DNA of 64,000 bases from contig NC_020126.1 in the NCBI RefSeq assembly GCF_000331735.1, forward strand, positions 4,650,001 to 4,714,000, written 5' to 3'. This document shows positions 27,411 through 35,994 of this stretch, one piece after another. The translations under genes were made by a program, and so were the position numbers. Position 1 is the first letter of the stretch, and the number at the start of each line of letters is the position of its first letter. Source of the DNA: Myxococcus stipitatus DSM 14675. Its GTDB lineage: Bacteria > Myxococcota > Myxococcia > Myxococcales > Myxococcaceae. Under the pieces are notes generated by a model. The model saw nothing but the letters and a program-made list of their open reading frames with translations. It was not told the DNA's origin and made no database searches.

Positions 27411-27445
27411 TACCGCGAGACTGGAAGTCGGCCCGGCTCGAGACG

Positions 27446-28351
27446 TCACGGAATGAGGAGGACTTTTCCCACGCCGCCGCGCTCGGCCAGTTGTTGCGCG
27501 GCGCGGGCGTCGGCCAGGGGCATTCGCTTGCCGATGGGGATGACCAGCGCTCCCTTCGCCACGTCCTCGCCCAGTCGCGCGAGTCGCTGGCCGTCGGGGT
27601 GGGCCATCATGGCGTGGACCTTCAGGCCCTTCTCCTTGGCGCCAGGCGGTTCGCCCACGACGCTGCCGAGGGTTCCGCCGGGTTTGACCCGAGTGAGCAG
27701 CCGAGCCACCACGCTTCCACCCACCGTGTCCGCGATGGCGTCCAGCATGGGCAGTCTGTCGAGGTCCGCGGGGTCATCCAGCGCCACGACGCCGTCCGCG
27801 CCGAGGCGGGCCGCGTCCGCCTTCTGCTTGCCTCGGACACCCGCCCAGACCTTGGCGCCTCGGAGCTTCGCGGCATGGACGGCCGAGCGGCCCACGCCCC
27901 CCAGGGCCCCCGTGACGAGCACGATGTCACCTGGAGAGGGATTCACCGCCTCCTCGACGAGCTGGGTGCCTGTCAGCGTGACGAGAGGGAGCGCGGCCGC
28001 GTCCGTCAGGTCGAGCGAGGCGGGGAGGCGTGCCCAGGCTTCGACGGGGGAGACGACCTGCTCCGCGTAGCCGGCATTGACGAGCCCCATCACGCGGTCG
28101 CCCACCTTGAAGGCGGTGACGCCGGGGCCCACTTCCACGACTTCGCCGGAGACGTCCCGCCCGAGAATCGCGGGGAACTTCAGCGGCACGAAGTCCTTCA
28201 TGTCGCCGCGGCGAAGCTTCCAGTCGATGGGGTTGATGCTCGCCGCCACGACGCGGACCTTGAGTTCGCCCGCGGCGGGATGGGGCTCGGGCATGTCCCG
28301 GAGCTCCAGGCAGTCGACATCCCCATACCCCGTCAGCACGATGGCCTTCAT
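27446..28351 (-). CDS. Zinc-independent quinone-oxidoreductase-like MDR protein
   Basis: The 301-residue protein belongs to the medium-chain dehydrogenase/reductase superfamily. It has a GroES-like N-terminal domain (about 1-120, with SINPIDWKLRRGD) and a Rossmann domain with VTGALGGVGRSAV (about 150). The zinc-binding cysteines of alcohol dehydrogenases are absent, pointing to the NADPH:quinone or enoyl reductase branch. The substrate is unknown. The start MKAIVLTGYG at 28351 matches the family. The hairpin at 27382-27410 follows it. Confidence 0.88.
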   Translation of the reverse strand: MKAIVLTGYGDVDCLELRDMPEPHPAAGELKVRVVAASINPIDWKLRRGDMKDFVPLKFPAILGRDVSGEVVEVGPGVTAFKVGDRVMGLVNAGYAEQVVSPVEAWARLPASLDLTDAAALPLVTLTGTQLVEEAVNPSPGDIVLVTGALGGVGRSAVHAAKLRGAKVWAGVRGKQKADAARLGADGVVALDDPADLDRLPMLDAIADTVGGSVVARLLTRVKPGGTLGSVVGEPPGAKEKGLKVHAMMAHPDGQRLARLGEDVAKGALVIPIGKRMPLADARAAQQLAERGGVGKVLLIP

Positions 28352-28503
28352 GTCCGCCTCCCCACGCGCTGGAAAGTCAGGCGCGTCCCCGCCCAAGGTG
28401 GCGAGGAGGGGATGGGGCGACAACAGGCGAGCTCAGGGAGCGCTCCGACGGCCCGCGCCGACAGACACCGGGGCCGCGGTGTCCGTCGGGGGCCGGGTGC
28501 GGC

Positions 28504-29721
28504 CTAGAAGTCCTTGATGCGGTCCGCCAGGTTCGAGTGCTCGATGAACTTGTTGGTGTTGCCCTGGATGGTCGCCACCTTGCGGTTGCGCTCGATTTCA
28601 GCGGCGTCCACCGCGTCCAGCTTGTTCCACTTCTTGAGGGCGGCCTCTTCGTCGTTCGGAATGGGGCGGCCGTACTGCGACGAGAAGTAGAACATCGCGC
28701 GCGCCACGTTGCCCTTGTGGGAGTCGGGCGGCTCGAAGACGGTGTTGCCCTTGGCGTCCGTGCCGAGCTTGGCGCCGTTGTGGCTCCACTTCACGTTCAC
28801 CACTTCGCCGAACGGGAAGCTGCTGCGCTTCGAGTTCGCCTTGCTGTCGGTGGGGAACAGGTGGTGCAGGTCGCTCTTCGCGGGGCCCGTGGCGCCCTTC
28901 GACTGCGGCCAGGTGTGCTCCACGTTCATGACCGAGTTGTTGGGAATCTTCCCGCCCTGGGTCTCGAGGCCCGTGTAGACGCACTCGACCTTGCCGTTGT
29001 CCTTCACGTCCAGGCTGCTGAAGATGTGCTTGCGGGCGTCGTTGTAGCTGACGACCTTGATGCCGCTGTTCGAGTCGCGCACGGCCTTCAGCAGCGCGTC
29101 GTCGCGCAGGCCATCGAACGGGTCATCCGACGGCTCGGGCTCCGGCTCCGGCGCCTTCGTCTCGGGGACGATGTTCAGGCCCCACTGCTTCAGCGTGCCG
29201 CTGTCGCCGCGGGCCTTGTCCTGGACCTCCAGCGTCCAGGTTCCCTTGGTGGACTCGCCCGCGAAGGCGGACAGGTCGAAGGAGCCCTTGAGGTCGTCCG
29301 CGGAGCTGCCCTGGCGGTCGGACACCATCACGCTCTTGCCCGACGGCGCGGTCAGCTTGACCATCAGGTCGCCGCGGTAGGTGTGCTCGATGTCCAGGTC
29401 CAGCTTGAGCGACGACACCTTCGCGTCCTGCGCCATCTCCAGCGTGCTGGTGACGGTGGTGTTGTCCTTGATGTCCGCGTTGGGGCTGATGCTCTGCGTC
29501 AGCGGCGTGGGCTGCGTGCCGGCCGTGGACTTCGCGGACGTCACGGGGACGAAGGTCGCGCCCAGCTTCGTCATCGCCGACTGCGCGTTGGTCGCGCGCG
29601 CGGGCTGGAAATCGCTGCGTGCCGCGTTGGACTTCCGGGGACCGGAGGTCTCACGCGCGGTATCGGCTTCAGTCGAACGAGCTAGGGAGGGCGAGCGGCG
29701 GGGGCCGACGACACTGGTCAT
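28504..29721 (-). CDS. Endonuclease I with N-terminal proprotein-convertase P-domain
   Basis: The 405-residue protein has a P/Homo-B domain (about 65-195: GDLMVKLTAPSGKSVMV, FAGESTKGTWTLEVQDKARGDSGTLKQWGLNI), a Glu/Pro linker and an endonuclease I domain (about 215-400). The nuclease domain shows the family's VEHTWPQS with the catalytic histidine and DLHHLFPTDSKANSKRSSFPFG. It should be a nonspecific DNase acting outside the cytoplasm. No classical signal peptide is seen: the first 60 residues are Ser/Arg/Ala-rich and polar, so export would need another route. A role in predation or DNA scavenging is an inference. Monocistronic. Confidence 0.9.
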   Translation of the reverse strand: MTSVVGPRRSPSLARSTEADTARETSGPRKSNAARSDFQPARATNAQSAMTKLGATFVPVTSAKSTAGTQPTPLTQSISPNADIKDNTTVTSTLEMAQDAKVSSLKLDLDIEHTYRGDLMVKLTAPSGKSVMVSDRQGSSADDLKGSFDLSAFAGESTKGTWTLEVQDKARGDSGTLKQWGLNIVPETKAPEPEPEPSDDPFDGLRDDALLKAVRDSNSGIKVVSYNDARKHIFSSLDVKDNGKVECVYTGLETQGGKIPNNSVMNVEHTWPQSKGATGPAKSDLHHLFPTDSKANSKRSSFPFGEVVNVKWSHNGAKLGTDAKGNTVFEPPDSHKGNVARAMFYFSSQYGRPIPNDEEAALKKWNKLDAVDAAEIERNRKVATIQGNTNKFIEHSNLADRIKDF

Positions 29722-29817
29722 GCCGTCATTATCGGATTCGGCGAAACAAGGTTGTGGCCGCCCTGCTTATTTTTTCATGGCGATAGAATTACAGGAATTC
29801 CAGGCGCCGAAGCGGGG

Positions 29818-30351
29818 TCAGTCCCTCGAGCGGACCAGCTCGGTGACGGGGTGGCCGTCCGGGCCCGTGCCGTCCAGCCGCACGAAGTCGACCGAGAAGG
29901 GCCAGGAGGTCTTCACGAAGATGTGCTCGAGCTGCGCGACGTGGGCGCCGACCCGGGTCCAGGCCTGCACGGTGCATTGGCCCCGGGCCGTGGAGGTGGT
30001 GATGTCGATGGGGCGCTCCGGGAAGGCCCTGAGGCGGATGCGCACCTTCCAGCCGTCGGCGGTGGCCTCCACCTGCTGCGTTCCGTCCAGGCCGTACACG
30101 GGCTGCTCGACGCCCAGCAGGTCTTCTACCTCCGATTCGCCGCGCTCCAGCATCCGCCAATAGACGAAGACGGGCTGGGTCCCCACGGGGCGGCAGGACT
30201 CGTCGACGCGGAGGGCGTAGTGGACCTGGTTCCGGTTCTCGCTCCGGGACAGGAAGAAGGCGGAGGGCGTCGTCTGGGCCGAGGCCTCGGTGGCCGCGAG
30301 GGCGCAGAAGGCCGTCAGCACGGCGACGACAGCGTTCCTGAGCCAAGTCAT
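29818..30351 (-). CDS. Secreted DUF4833-like protein
   Basis: The 177-residue product has a signal peptide (MTWLRNAVVAVLTAFCALAATEASAQ). The mature domain starts SAFFLSRSENRNQVHYALRVD and contains QPVFVYWRMLERGE, a pattern I link to DUF4833 proteins of unknown function; that name is from memory. It is probably periplasmic and beta-rich. Longer upstream starts are open but add no signal peptide, so 30351 was chosen. It is divergent from the YqeY-like gene across 283 bp. Confidence 0.75.
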   Translation of the reverse strand: MTWLRNAVVAVLTAFCALAATEASAQTTPSAFFLSRSENRNQVHYALRVDESCRPVGTQPVFVYWRMLERGESEVEDLLGVEQPVYGLDGTQQVEATADGWKVRIRLRAFPERPIDITTSTARGQCTVQAWTRVGAHVAQLEHIFVKTSWPFSVDFVRLDGTGPDGHPVTELVRSRD

Positions 30352-30634
30352 CGGAAACACAAGGGCCCCCTTCACAGCGGAGTGGCGCGGGCGGTGGATC
30401 ATCTCGCGCTGAAGAGATGAACACCTCGCCGCGACGTTTCTGTCACTCGTCGCCTTCACCTCGAGTCGGCGCTGCCTAGCATGGAATTCCGGGTGGGTCC
30501 GCAATTTGGTGCGCGAGGAACTGGGGCAACCCTGTTGCAGCTCAGAAGAGTGAGAAGGACGGCTCCTGTCGAGGAGGCGCCAGCCTTCGCGTCCACGTTG
30601 GGTGTCCAACAATGTGACGAGATAGGGTGGTCCC

Positions 30635-30991
30635 ATGCGAACGGTCAGTGAGTGGAAGGCGGTCCTGCGCGCGGCGCTGAAGGAGGCGATGCGCACCCGA
30701 GACACCCAGGCGACGGCGGCGCTTCGCGCGACGATGGCCGCCATCGACAACGCGGAGGCCGCCGACCTGAGCGTGGCTCCCGCGGCCGTCCTGGGGGTGG
30801 TCGCCGGAAGCGCGGGAGGGTTGGGCAGCGGTGAGGTTGCTCGGTTGGCCCTGACGCCCGAGGCGGTGCAGGCCGTGGTCGACCGGGAGCTCCAGGAGCG
30901 CCGGGACGCGGTGGCCCTCTACACCCAGCTGGGCAAGACGGACGAGGCCCGCGCGGTCCAGGCTCAGCTCGAGGTGCTGCTGGCGCTGTGA
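30635..30991 (+). CDS. GatB/YqeY-domain-like protein (short form)
   Basis: The 118-residue cytoplasmic protein is helical throughout. WKAVLRAALKEAMRTRDTQATAALRATMAAIDNAEA and EAVQAVVDRELQERRDAVALYTQLGKTDEARAVQAQLEVL match the order of helices in YqeY, the free-standing tRNA-binding-like tail domain related to GatB. YqeY is usually about 148 residues; here the last helices are missing, so it is a shortened member. Its 3' end overlaps the convergent NmrA-like gene by 28 bp. The biochemical role of YqeY proteins is not settled. Confidence 0.7.
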   Translation: MRTVSEWKAVLRAALKEAMRTRDTQATAALRATMAAIDNAEAADLSVAPAAVLGVVAGSAGGLGSGEVARLALTPEAVQAVVDRELQERRDAVALYTQLGKTDEARAVQAQLEVLLAL

Positions 30992-31824
30992 AGCGGGAGG
31001 GTGTCCAGGCCCATGGGGGCGTGGCCCGAGGTGCGCTCGACATCGGTCGTGACGTCCGAGAGTTCCCCCTCCGCGACGGCCGTGTACGTGCTGACCCAGG
31101 CGTCCACCTGCCAGGGCTCGGCCCGGTACTTCGCTCGGGAGCGGTAGGCCTCGTCGATGCTCTCGGCGTAGTACCGGATGCTCCGGCCCAGTCGCCGGCT
31201 CAGCACGGCGGCGATGTCGTCGAAGCTCAGGGACTGAGGGCCCGTCAGTGAGTACGTCTGGCCCCGGTGGGCGCCGGGGTTCAGCAGCACCGCGGTGGCG
31301 ACGTCCGCGATGTCGTCCTGGGCCACGGCGGCGACCCGGCCGTTCCCCGCGGGGCCGCGAATGATGTCGTCCTCGCCGACCATCATCGGGAGGAAGTCCA
31401 GGTAGAGGTTGTCCCGGAGCATCACCGAGGCGAAGCGCTGCTCGCGCAGCTTCTGCTCGGTGGCCCAGTGGTCCCGGGCGAAGGTGAACGTCGCATCCGG
31501 GGCCGCGCCGTAGAACGACGTGTAGACCAGGGTCTCGATTCCCACGGCGGCCGCGGTCTCGATGAAGGCGAAGTGCTCCTCGAGGCGGTGGGGGGATTCC
31601 GTCGCGGAGACGAAGAGCGCGGTTTGTGTTCCCTCGAGCGCTCGCGCCATCGCGTCCCGGTCCTGGTAGGTCGCGACGCGCACCTCGGCACCGGGGAGGG
31701 CGGGGGCCCTCTTCGCATCGCGAGCGATGAGGCGGAGGGGAATACCCCGCGCGGCGAGCCGTCTCGCGATGCGTCCTCCCAACCTTCCCGTGCAGCCGGT
31801 GATGGCAATGGGTGCGTCCGCCAT
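30964..31824 (-). CDS. NmrA-like atypical SDR, NAD(P)-binding
   Basis: The 286-residue protein has an N-terminal TGCTGRLGGRIARRLAARG dinucleotide-binding motif, YTSFYGAAPDATF in the active-site strand and LRDNLYLDFLP typical of the NmrA/HSCARG and NAD(P)H:quinone-type (QOR2-like) atypical SDRs. It may be a quinone reductase or an NADP(H) sensor. The C-terminus runs 28 bp into the convergent YqeY-like gene. The start at 31824 is preceded on the minus strand by GGAGGCTCC. Confidence 0.85.
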   Translation of the reverse strand: MADAPIAITGCTGRLGGRIARRLAARGIPLRLIARDAKRAPALPGAEVRVATYQDRDAMARALEGTQTALFVSATESPHRLEEHFAFIETAAAVGIETLVYTSFYGAAPDATFTFARDHWATEQKLREQRFASVMLRDNLYLDFLPMMVGEDDIIRGPAGNGRVAAVAQDDIADVATAVLLNPGAHRGQTYSLTGPQSLSFDDIAAVLSRRLGRSIRYYAESIDEAYRSRAKYRAEPWQVDAWVSTYTAVAEGELSDVTTDVERTSGHAPMGLDTLPLHSASSTSS

Positions 31825-31996
31825 GGAGCCTCCTGGAGCGTGTGGGCCATGCCCATGGACTCCAGTGTGTTGGCTCCCTCGCGTCCGAGGAAGGTGGCAG
31901 CGACACGGGAGGGGGAATCCCAGGGCCCCCGCTGCCTGTCCGAGGCACCCGACAAGGCGAGCCTGGTGTCCGAGAGCCGTCAGTCGGGCGCTTGGG

Positions 31997-32734
31997 TCAG
32001 CGGACGCTCGACGCGCCGTCGCGTGTGTCCACGCGAAGGACGTCTCGCACGTCGAAAGCCTCCGCGAGGGCGGCCGAGGCCGTACACAGCAGCACCTGGT
32101 GCAGGCTCGACGTGGCGCGGATGCCCTGGGCTCGCTCCCAGATGGCGTTGGGGGGCAGGTCGCGGTCCGCTTCCTCGAAGAAGAAGAGCATCGCCGGAGC
32201 GCAGGAGAGCTCCGGTTCGATGCGAATCCCCATCAGGACCCGTCGCATCCACGCCATCGCGCCATGGAGGACGTGTCCGAGGAAATCTCCCTCGCTGTCG
32301 CTGGGGGCTCGCGGCGCCACGGGCTCGGGCACCTCCAGCGAGTACAGGGACAACGCCGCCTCGGCCCGAGGCGAATCCCGGTCGGGGTCGAGCAGCTGGC
32401 ACGACAGGCCCACGAGGAGGTCCACCGACTCCGAGGCCACCCACCAGGCCCCATCGGGTCGCGGCCGGAGCTCGATGCCGTATTGGTTGTCCTGGAAAGT
32501 CAGCTCCACGCGGACCGCTTCCCGTCCGTGGGCCGGGCCCAGCACCTGGGTCTCGCTCAAGTGTCGCTGAAGTCCCCCCTCCGCGAGGGCCTTCAGCAGC
32601 GCGAGCAGCGAGGCGAGGTCCTTCGTCGCGGTCCCCTTGGCGTCCTCCAGCACGCTGAGGCCCTGGAGGCTCAGGTCGACATCCCGCAGGGAGTGGAAGC
32701 GCGAGACGCGGAGCCGCGTCAGTTCCGTGGGCAT
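31997..32734 (-). CDS. Degenerate RecF/SMC-like (AAA_21-type) ATPase homologue
   Basis: The 245-residue protein keeps the outline of an OLD/RecF-like ABC ATPase but not its catalytic residues. The start LRVSRFHSLRDVDLSLQGLSVL is the usual lead-in to a P-loop, but the P-loop reads EDAKGTATKD instead of GxNGxGKS, so the Walker A lysine is lost. The later FFFEEADRDLPPNAIWERAQ matches Walker B plus D-loop, and VLLCTASAAL replaces the TTHS of the switch histidine. It also lacks the long coiled-coil insertion. It is probably a non-hydrolysing paralogue. No operon partner: the flanks are the NmrA-like gene and mvaS, each over 100 bp away. Confidence 0.65.
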   Translation of the reverse strand: MPTELTRLRVSRFHSLRDVDLSLQGLSVLEDAKGTATKDLASLLALLKALAEGGLQRHLSETQVLGPAHGREAVRVELTFQDNQYGIELRPRPDGAWWVASESVDLLVGLSCQLLDPDRDSPRAEAALSLYSLEVPEPVAPRAPSDSEGDFLGHVLHGAMAWMRRVLMGIRIEPELSCAPAMLFFFEEADRDLPPNAIWERAQGIRATSSLHQVLLCTASAALAEAFDVRDVLRVDTRDGASSVR

Positions 32735-32848
32735 CCCGCAAGCTTATTCCAGCCCTCGGCGCACTCGACACCCCGGGGCGGGGCACCCTCTTGGCCCCCC
32801 GTGCTCCAGGCCGCCCGAGTGACTTCAGGCGGCCCAGGGGGCATCACG

Positions 32849-34111
32849 TCACGCCGCGCCGCCCTCGACGTAGATGCGCTTGTGGTCGCGAATCTCCGCG
32901 AGGCGGAAGGTGCCGGGCGCCGGAGCCTTGGCCTCGGGCGAGTCCGAGGGCAGCTTCATCAGCCGCTCGTACTCCTCGATGGACACGCGCTCGCGTCGGG
33001 CCAGCACGCCCTCCAGGTCCGCGCGGGCCATCCGCTCCGCGGCCTTCTCGCCGACGACGCCGGAGTAGAACTCCGCCATGCAGCCGCTGCCGTAGGACAG
33101 CAGGCCGATGCGCTGCGAGGCGAGCTGCGCCCCTTCGCGCTGGAGCAGCCCCGCCAGGGCCAGGTACAGCGAGGCGGTGTAGACGTTGCCGATGCGCGAG
33201 TTCAGCCCCAGCGACGTGGCCACCTGCGCGTCATAGCTGGCGGAGGACTTCGCCACTTCCTCGCGCGCCTCGGGCGTGCCGGGGCCCGGGCCCACCGCGT
33301 CCTCCAGGTCGCAGAGCCGAAGCTGCGTGTGCGCCTTGCGCGCCATCTTGCAGAAGGGGACGTGGTAGGCGATGCGCGCGAGCTGCTCGCCGGGCATCGT
33401 GCCGGACCAGCGCACCAGCCCGTGCTCCAGCGCCTTCTCGCGCCAGCCCCGGTAGGCCCCCGACAGCGCCTCCAGGTAGCAGTTGATGGAGTAGTGCCCG
33501 TCCACCAGCGCCTCCCGCCGGCCGACGGGCCGCCAGAAGTCGTAGACATCCATGGTGCACGTGCCGTTGAGGCCCACGTCCAGCGCGAGCAGGTCCGGCT
33601 GCTCGGAGACGAGCAGCGCCACCGCGCCGCCGCCCTGCGTGGGTTCGCCCGCGGTGTTGAGGCCGTAGCGCGCGATGTCCGAACAGATGACGATGGCCAC
33701 CTTGCCCGCGCCCGCGCCCGACGCAATCCACTCCGTCGCGGCCATCAGTCCAGCGGTGCCGCCGTAGCACGCGTGCTGCGTGTCGAAGGTGCGCATGGTG
33801 CGCGGCAGCTTCAGCAGGCCCTGGACGTGTGAGGCCACGGGCTTCGAGTGGTCGATGCCCGTCTCGGTGCCCACCACGAGCATGCCGATGCGCGACGTGT
33901 CCACGCCTTGCTGCTGGATGAGCCGGGCGGCCGCCGTCGCGGCCAGCGCCACCGTGTCCTCACCCGGGTCCGTGACGGCCATCTCCCGAGCACCCAGGCC
34001 CGAGGTGAACTTCGCCGGGTCCACGCCCCGCGCCCGCGCCAGGTCCTCGATGTCCACGTACCGCGACGGCACCGCGACCGCCAGCGCCTCGATTCCAACC
34101 CGCTTCTTCAT
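32849..34111 (-). CDS. mvaS: Hydroxymethylglutaryl-CoA synthase
   Basis: The 420-residue thiolase-fold enzyme condenses acetoacetyl-CoA with acetyl-CoA to HMG-CoA. The catalytic set is visible: Glu in VGTETGIDHSK (about E83), nucleophile C115 in QHACYGG and the histidine in YHVPFCKMARK. GAGGAG sits five bases before the ATG at 34111. It is the last gene of the aib operon (56 bp after aibC), where in Myxococcus it feeds HMG-CoA into the leucine-independent route to isovaleryl-CoA as well as into the mevalonate pathway. The dehydratase that links HMG-CoA to the AibAB substrate (LiuC in Myxococcus) is not in this window. Confidence 0.95.
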   Translation of the reverse strand: MKKRVGIEALAVAVPSRYVDIEDLARARGVDPAKFTSGLGAREMAVTDPGEDTVALAATAAARLIQQQGVDTSRIGMLVVGTETGIDHSKPVASHVQGLLKLPRTMRTFDTQHACYGGTAGLMAATEWIASGAGAGKVAIVICSDIARYGLNTAGEPTQGGGAVALLVSEQPDLLALDVGLNGTCTMDVYDFWRPVGRREALVDGHYSINCYLEALSGAYRGWREKALEHGLVRWSGTMPGEQLARIAYHVPFCKMARKAHTQLRLCDLEDAVGPGPGTPEAREEVAKSSASYDAQVATSLGLNSRIGNVYTASLYLALAGLLQREGAQLASQRIGLLSYGSGCMAEFYSGVVGEKAAERMARADLEGVLARRERVSIEEYERLMKLPSDSPEAKAPAPGTFRLAEIRDHKRIYVEGGAA

Positions 34112-34167
34112 GGGACTCCTCGCTTCCAATTCGTGCGTCACTGCCTGGGGTTCGCCGCCTCGTCCGC

Positions 34168-35205
34168 TCACGCCTGGGGGGGCACCAGCACCAGCCGGCC
34201 CGCCACCTCGCGGTTCTCCAGCCGGAAGTGCGCCCGCGCCGCCTCCGCCAGCGGAACCTTGTCCGTGACGAACTGGCGCACGCCGCCGGTGGCCGTCAGC
34301 CGCAGCGCCTCGTCCAGCTCCGCCTGGTTCGTGGCGTACGCGCCGATGATCTCCAGCTCCTTGACGATGACGAGCCCCGGGTTGACCTGGACGATTCCCG
34401 ACTCCAGGTTGCCGACGACGACGAGCCGGCCGCCCGGCGTCAGCGACTTCAGCGTCTGGTCGAACGTGGCGCTGCCGACGATCTCCACCGCCAGGTCCAC
34501 GCCCTGGCCCTTCGTGCGCTTGCGCACCTCCGACGCGAAGTCCAGGCCTCGCGAGAGGATGACCTCGTCCGCGCCCGCCTCGCGCAGGGGCTGCACCTTG
34601 GCCTCGCCGGACGTCACCGCGATGACGCGCGCGCCATCCAGCTTCGCGAGCTGCACCGCGGACATGCCCACGCCACCGCTGGCGCCGGTGATGAGCACCG
34701 TCTCGCCCGCGCGCACCTTGCCTCGCGTGCGCAGCGTGTGCACCGCCGTGCCCGTGGTGCAGCAGACCGTGGCCGCCTCTTCCCAGGGCAGCGACGCGGG
34801 CACCCGGCCCAGGCCCGCCACCGGGGCCACCATGAACTGCGAGTAGCCTCCGGGCAGCTCCTCACCGAAGAAGCGGTTGTCCGTCTTGCACAGGCTGTTG
34901 CGCCCGCTGCGGCACAGCGCGCAGGTTCCGCAGGACAGCCGTTGGAGCGTCGCCGCGCGGTCGCCCGTCCTCCATCCCGGCGTGTCCGGACCCACCGCGA
35001 CGACCTCGCCCGCGGCCTCGTGGCCCAGGATGGCCGGCACGCTGGTGCGCGGCAGGTTGCCCCGGCGGTTGATGACGTCGTGGTAGCAGACGCCACACGC
35101 ATGCACCCGCAACAGGACTTCACCCTTGCCCGGCGTGGGGACCGGGACGTCTTCCATCTTCAGGTTGCCCGCTTCACCGAAACTGCGCAGAACGACGGCC
35201 TTCAT
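34168..35205 (-). CDS. aibC: AibC, dimethylacrylyl-CoA reductase (zinc MDR family)
   Basis: The 345-residue medium-chain dehydrogenase has catalytic zinc ligands (CGVCYHD and GHEAAGEVV), a four-cysteine structural zinc lobe (SCGTCALCRSGRNSLC) and a Rossmann motif GASGGVGMSAVQLAK. Its place in the operon identifies it as AibC, which reduces 3,3-dimethylacrylyl-CoA to isovaleryl-CoA, the starter for iso-branched fatty acids in Myxococcus. GGAGG seven bases before the ATG is a good ribosome site. It lies 48 bp after aibB and 56 bp before mvaS. Without context it would be called only a zinc-binding alcohol dehydrogenase. Confidence 0.9.
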   Translation of the reverse strand: MKAVVLRSFGEAGNLKMEDVPVPTPGKGEVLLRVHACGVCYHDVINRRGNLPRTSVPAILGHEAAGEVVAVGPDTPGWRTGDRAATLQRLSCGTCALCRSGRNSLCKTDNRFFGEELPGGYSQFMVAPVAGLGRVPASLPWEEAATVCCTTGTAVHTLRTRGKVRAGETVLITGASGGVGMSAVQLAKLDGARVIAVTSGEAKVQPLREAGADEVILSRGLDFASEVRKRTKGQGVDLAVEIVGSATFDQTLKSLTPGGRLVVVGNLESGIVQVNPGLVIVKELEIIGAYATNQAELDEALRLTATGGVRQFVTDKVPLAEAARAHFRLENREVAGRLVLVPPQA

Positions 35206-35253
35206 CTCCGTACCTCCGAGAGAATTCTCACGACAATGTCTGGGATTGAGGGG

Positions 35254-35994
35254 TCAGCGGCCGACGAGCTGGTCTCGGTAGCCACGGGGGTCCAACGAGC
35301 GGATGGCCGCGACGGTGCGCGCGTCCGGGAGCGGAGTGATTGCCAGCGACTCATCCACCTCGAACTCGAAGCCGGTGCGCTCGGCGATGTCGTCGGCCGT
35401 GGCCCAGGGGTGACGGGCCCTCAGCCGCGCGCCGGAGGCACCGAGCTCGAAGACACCCAGGTCCGAGATGAGGCGCACCGTGCGGCGAGGGTCCTGTGTC
35501 GTGGCCACCTGGACTTCCGGCACCAGGTTGCGGCGCGACTGCCGAGGCACCAGGAGCACCGGCCGGTGGACCCACTGGCGCAGCGTCGCCGCGCCCGCGA
35601 CTCCCGGGAACTTCGTTCGAGGCTGCTCCAGGCTCCCGCTCGCCGTCATGTTGGTGCGGCCCAGGGCATCGACCTCGGCGGCGCCGAAGAAGACGGTGTC
35701 CACCCGGCCACGCCGCGCGTGGTCGAAGAGGTCGGGGATGGTGATCTCCGCCGAGCGTCCCTCCAGGTAGCCCAGGTCCTCGGAGGAGGGGAGGAGCGAC
35801 GGGATGTCCGGGTCCAACGAGCCGACACAGGCCAGGTACGTCAGGTCCGGCGCGTGGGTGGCCCGCGCGACGGCGATGGCGAGGATGGCCAGCGGCGAGG
35901 CGACGCCCGTGGCCACCACCGCGCCGTCGTCAATCTGCCGCGCGAGCAAGGAGACGACGGTCTCCGCGGGGGTGATGTCGACGGTGGCGCTCAT
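35254..35994 (-). CDS. aibB: AibB, beta subunit of 3-methylglutaconyl-CoA decarboxylase
   Basis: The 246-residue protein has the fold of a glutaconate-CoA-transferase B subunit, but the catalytic glutamate of CoA transferases is replaced by cysteine: C56 in TYLACVGSLD. A cysteine at this position is the hallmark of AibB, which with AibA decarboxylates 3-methylglutaconyl-CoA to 3,3-dimethylacrylyl-CoA instead of transferring CoA. The start overlaps the aibA stop by 4 bp (ATGA), consistent with a 1:1 complex. Conserved patches include FFGAAEVDALGRTNM. Confidence 0.93.
   Translation of the reverse strand: MSATVDITPAETVVSLLARQIDDGAVVATGVASPLAILAIAVARATHAPDLTYLACVGSLDPDIPSLLPSSEDLGYLEGRSAEITIPDLFDHARRGRVDTVFFGAAEVDALGRTNMTASGSLEQPRTKFPGVAGAATLRQWVHRPVLLVPRQSRRNLVPEVQVATTQDPRRTVRLISDLGVFELGASGARLRARHPWATADDIAERTGFEFEVDESLAITPLPDARTVAAIRSLDPRGYRDQLVGR

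Noticed and set aside
27446-28351. Second aibC-like reductase
   Set aside because: It lacks all zinc-binding cysteines and is outside the aib operon, so only the general MDR family is supported.
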